Assembly (NCBI RefSeq): GCF_044344315.1
Contig: NZ_JBIJDC010000066.1
Location: 1 to 24,757 of the forward strand
Direction: 5' to 3'
Source of the DNA: Zoogloea sp044344315
GTDB taxonomy: Bacteria; Pseudomonadota; Gammaproteobacteria; Burkholderiales; Rhodocyclaceae
DNA length: 24,757 bases
Positions within the stretch are counted from its first letter, which is position 1. Each line of letters opens with the position of its first letter. The translations under genes were made by a program, and so were the position numbers. The notes beneath the pieces were generated by a model that was not told the origin of the DNA, ran no database searches, and saw only the letters and a list, made by a program, of their open reading frames with translations. This document shows, one piece after another, positions 23,194 through 24,757 of this stretch.

Positions 23194-24186
23194 ATGCAGA
23201 TTGACCTCCGTACGGTCGCCATCGAGCCCCAGCGCCAGGCTTTCGATCACCTGATCCGCCGCTTCGGCAACAAGCCCGCCTCCCGTTACCAGGAAGCCAG
23301 CTACGACATCCAGGCCGCCGAGAACCTGCACTACAGGCCCACCTGGGACCCGGACCACCAGCTCTACGACGCCAGCCTGAGCCGCATCGTGATGGCTGAC
23401 TGGTACGCCCTCAAGGACCCGCGCCAGTTCTACTACAGCACCTACACCCTGACCCGCGCCCGCCAGCAGGAGACCACCGAAGCCAACTTCAGCTTCGTCG
23501 AAAGCCGCGGCCTGGGCGACATGCTCTCCGACGAGCTGCGCGCCGTCGCCCTCAACGTGCTGGTGCCCCTGCGCCACGCCGCCTGGGGCGCCAACCAGCA
23601 CAACGCCTTCATCTGCGGCTACGGCTTCGGCACCACCTTCACCCAGCCGTGCATGTACCACGCCATGGACAACCTGGGCATCGCCCAATACTTGTCGCGC
23701 CTGGGGCTGCTGCTGGGTGACACCGACGCCCTCGACGCCGGCAAGGCCGCCTGGCTCAATGCCGCCGCCTGGCAACCCCTGCGCCGCTACGTGGAGGATT
23801 GCCTGGTGTGCCGCGATCCCTTCGAGCTCTTTGTGGCTCAGAACGTGGCTCTCGACGGCCTGCTTTACCCGCTGGTGTACGAACGCATCGTCGACAACCA
23901 CCTGTCGGTGCGCGGCGCCTCGGCGGTGGCCATGCTCACCCAATTCATGAGCGACTGGTTCGACGAGACCCGCAAATGGGTGGACGCTGTGCTCAAGGTG
24001 GCCGCTGCCGAATCCGACGCCAACCGGGACGTGCTCACCGAATGGACCCGCAGCTGGAGTACCCGCGCTGCGTCGGCCATGGTGCCCATCGTCGAACTGG
24101 CCCTCGGCGCCGATGCCGACGAAGCCGTCGGCGAGCAGCTCGCTGCCTTCCAGGCGCGCATCCAGAAAACCGGCATCGTCCTCTGA
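23194..24186 (+). CDS. dmpL: Phenol hydroxylase oxygenase beta subunit P1 (DmpL-like)
   Basis: A 330-residue structural subunit of the diiron phenol hydroxylase, paired with the P3 large subunit in the oxygenase. The N-terminus QIDLRTVAIEPQRQAFDH and the blocks RPTWDPDHQLYDASLSRIVMADWYALKDPRQFYYSTYTL are typical of DmpL (about 331 residues). It adopts the ferritin-like fold of this family but lacks the diiron-binding residues, as expected. A good GCAGGAGA lies upstream, and the next gene follows after 9 bp. It is cotranscribed with P0, P2 and P3. Confidence 0.97.
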   Translation: MQIDLRTVAIEPQRQAFDHLIRRFGNKPASRYQEASYDIQAAENLHYRPTWDPDHQLYDASLSRIVMADWYALKDPRQFYYSTYTLTRARQQETTEANFSFVESRGLGDMLSDELRAVALNVLVPLRHAAWGANQHNAFICGYGFGTTFTQPCMYHAMDNLGIAQYLSRLGLLLGDTDALDAGKAAWLNAAAWQPLRRYVEDCLVCRDPFELFVAQNVALDGLLYPLVYERIVDNHLSVRGASAVAMLTQFMSDWFDETRKWVDAVLKVAAAESDANRDVLTEWTRSWSTRAASAMVPIVELALGADADEAVGEQLAAFQARIQKTGIVL

Positions 24187-24195
24187 AAGGCCGCC

Positions 24196-24465
24196 ATGTC
24201 CACCGTATTCATTGCCCTGCAAACCAACGAAGACACCCGCCCGATCATCGAGGCCATCGAGATCGACAACCCCCATGCCGTCGTCCATCGCCAGCCGGCC
24301 ATGGTCAAGATCGACGCCGAGGGCACACTGGTGATCCGCAAGTCCACCATTGAAGAGCAGGTCGGCCGCGACTTCGACCTGCAGGAGCTGCACATCAACC
24401 TGATCTCCCTCACCGGCCACGTGAGCGAGGACGACGACACCCTGACCCTGAGCTGGAACAGCTGA
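24196..24465 (+). CDS. dmpM: Phenol hydroxylase regulatory/effector subunit P2 (DmpM-like)
   Basis: The 89-residue cofactorless effector protein of the multicomponent phenol hydroxylase, a member of the MmoB/DmpM family. It binds the oxygenase to couple electron transfer to hydroxylation. Features are the N-terminal STVFIALQTNEDTRPIIEAIE, VVHRQPAMVKIDAEGTLVI, the strong hydrophilic DFDLQELHINLISLTGHVSE and a C-terminal DDDTLTLSW. Size matches the usual 88-90 residues. It lies between P1 and P3 with intervals of 9 and 14 bp. Confidence 0.97.
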   Translation: MSTVFIALQTNEDTRPIIEAIEIDNPHAVVHRQPAMVKIDAEGTLVIRKSTIEEQVGRDFDLQELHINLISLTGHVSEDDDTLTLSWNS

Positions 24466-24479
24466 AAGAGGAGACCGCC

Positions 24480-24757
24480 ATGGACATGAAAGTCAGCAAG
24501 AAGAAACTCGGCCTGAAAGAGAAGTACAAGCTGATGACCCGGGACCTGGGCTGGGAGCCGACCTACCACAGCAAGGACGAGGTTTTCCCCCTCATGGGCT
24601 ACGAGGGCATCAAGATCCACGACTGGGACAAGTGGGAAGACCCCTTCCGCCTGACCATGGATTCCTACTGGAAGTACCAGGCCGAGAAGGAGCGCAAGTT
24701 CTACGCCATCATCGACGCCCACGCCCAGAACAATGGCCACCTCAACCTCACCGACGC
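24480..24757 (+). CDS. dmpN: Phenol hydroxylase large oxygenase subunit P3 (DmpN-like), partial at window end
   Basis: The first 92 codons of the diiron oxygenase alpha subunit, cut by the window edge. The N-terminal KLGLKEKYKLMTRDLGWEPTY, the block VFPLMGYEGIKIHDWDKWEDPFRLTMDSYWKYQAEKE and AQNNGHLN are characteristic of DmpN/PhcN. The full protein should be about 510 residues and carry the ExxH diiron motifs, not reached here. The ATG at 24480 follows AAGAGGAGA; ATG at 24486 is an alternative. Together with P1 and P2 this forms the enzyme that hydroxylates phenol to catechol. The subunits P4 and P5 (reductase) presumably follow beyond the window. Confidence 0.96.
   Translation, partial: MDMKVSKKKLGLKEKYKLMTRDLGWEPTYHSKDEVFPLMGYEGIKIHDWDKWEDPFRLTMDSYWKYQAEKERKFYAIIDAHAQNNGHLNLTD

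Noticed and set aside
21675..24420. Two long minus-strand frames (515 and 507 codons) across the phenol operon
   Set aside because: They are antisense to catechol 2,3-dioxygenase and the phenol hydroxylase subunits, and their translations show no recognisable motifs.
1..24757. CRISPR arrays, insertion sequences, tRNA, rRNA or attachment sites
   Set aside because: No regularly spaced repeats, transposase or integrase genes or RNA gene landmarks were found on either strand.

Overview
The window is GC-rich, densely packed proteobacterial DNA. The gene set fits a metabolically versatile betaproteobacterium, probably of the Rhodocyclales (Azoarcus/Thauera/Zoogloea type). It has a multicomponent phenol hydroxylase with catechol meta-cleavage, a PEP-CTERM exported protein, a D-alanine catabolic operon and several sigma-54 type promoters. 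The genus is an inference from gene content; no rRNA or tRNA gene was seen.

Layout. 1-349 holds no convincing gene. 350-2413 is a lipoprotein CpdB-type nucleotidase, convergent with a TyrR-family sigma-54 activator (2410-3936, minus). That regulator diverges from an alanine operon: dadA (4190-5443), a 19-codon mini-ORF resembling the N-terminus of RidA (5497-5556), an AGCS alanine symporter (5586-6959), alanine racemase (6971-8089) and a TRIC/UPF0126 membrane protein (8119-8787). The dadA upstream region carries a -24/-12 promoter and a palindrome with TyrR-box geometry. Next is a signalling cluster: a response regulator without a known output domain (8911-10056), a PhnD-like periplasmic binding protein (10085-10927) and a large hybrid histidine kinase (10924-13937). 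The kinase is split by a 2-nt frameshift exactly in front of its H-box.

After that come a divergent AraC regulator/MFS transporter pair (13959-16071) and a PEP-CTERM protein with a near-consensus sigma-54 promoter (16287-17060). A small convergent lipoprotein-like ORF and a GntR/FCD repressor (17388-18065, minus) follow. The repressor diverges from a TfdB-like FAD phenol monooxygenase (18292-20052) and a Leu/Ile/Val-type periplasmic binding protein (20115-21257); a 22-bp perfect palindrome lies between them. A hairpin ends that unit.

The last part is an aromatic-degradation operon with a sigma-54 promoter and two 24-bp repeated sites upstream. Its order is ferredoxin, catechol 2,3-dioxygenase, then phenol hydroxylase subunits P0, P1, P2 and the start of P3, which runs off the window. 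The P-subunits would hydroxylate phenol to catechol, the dioxygenase cleaves the ring, and the XylT-like ferredoxin would keep the dioxygenase iron reduced. The TfdB-like enzyme and the binding protein beside it probably supply a parallel route for phenol-type substrates and their uptake.
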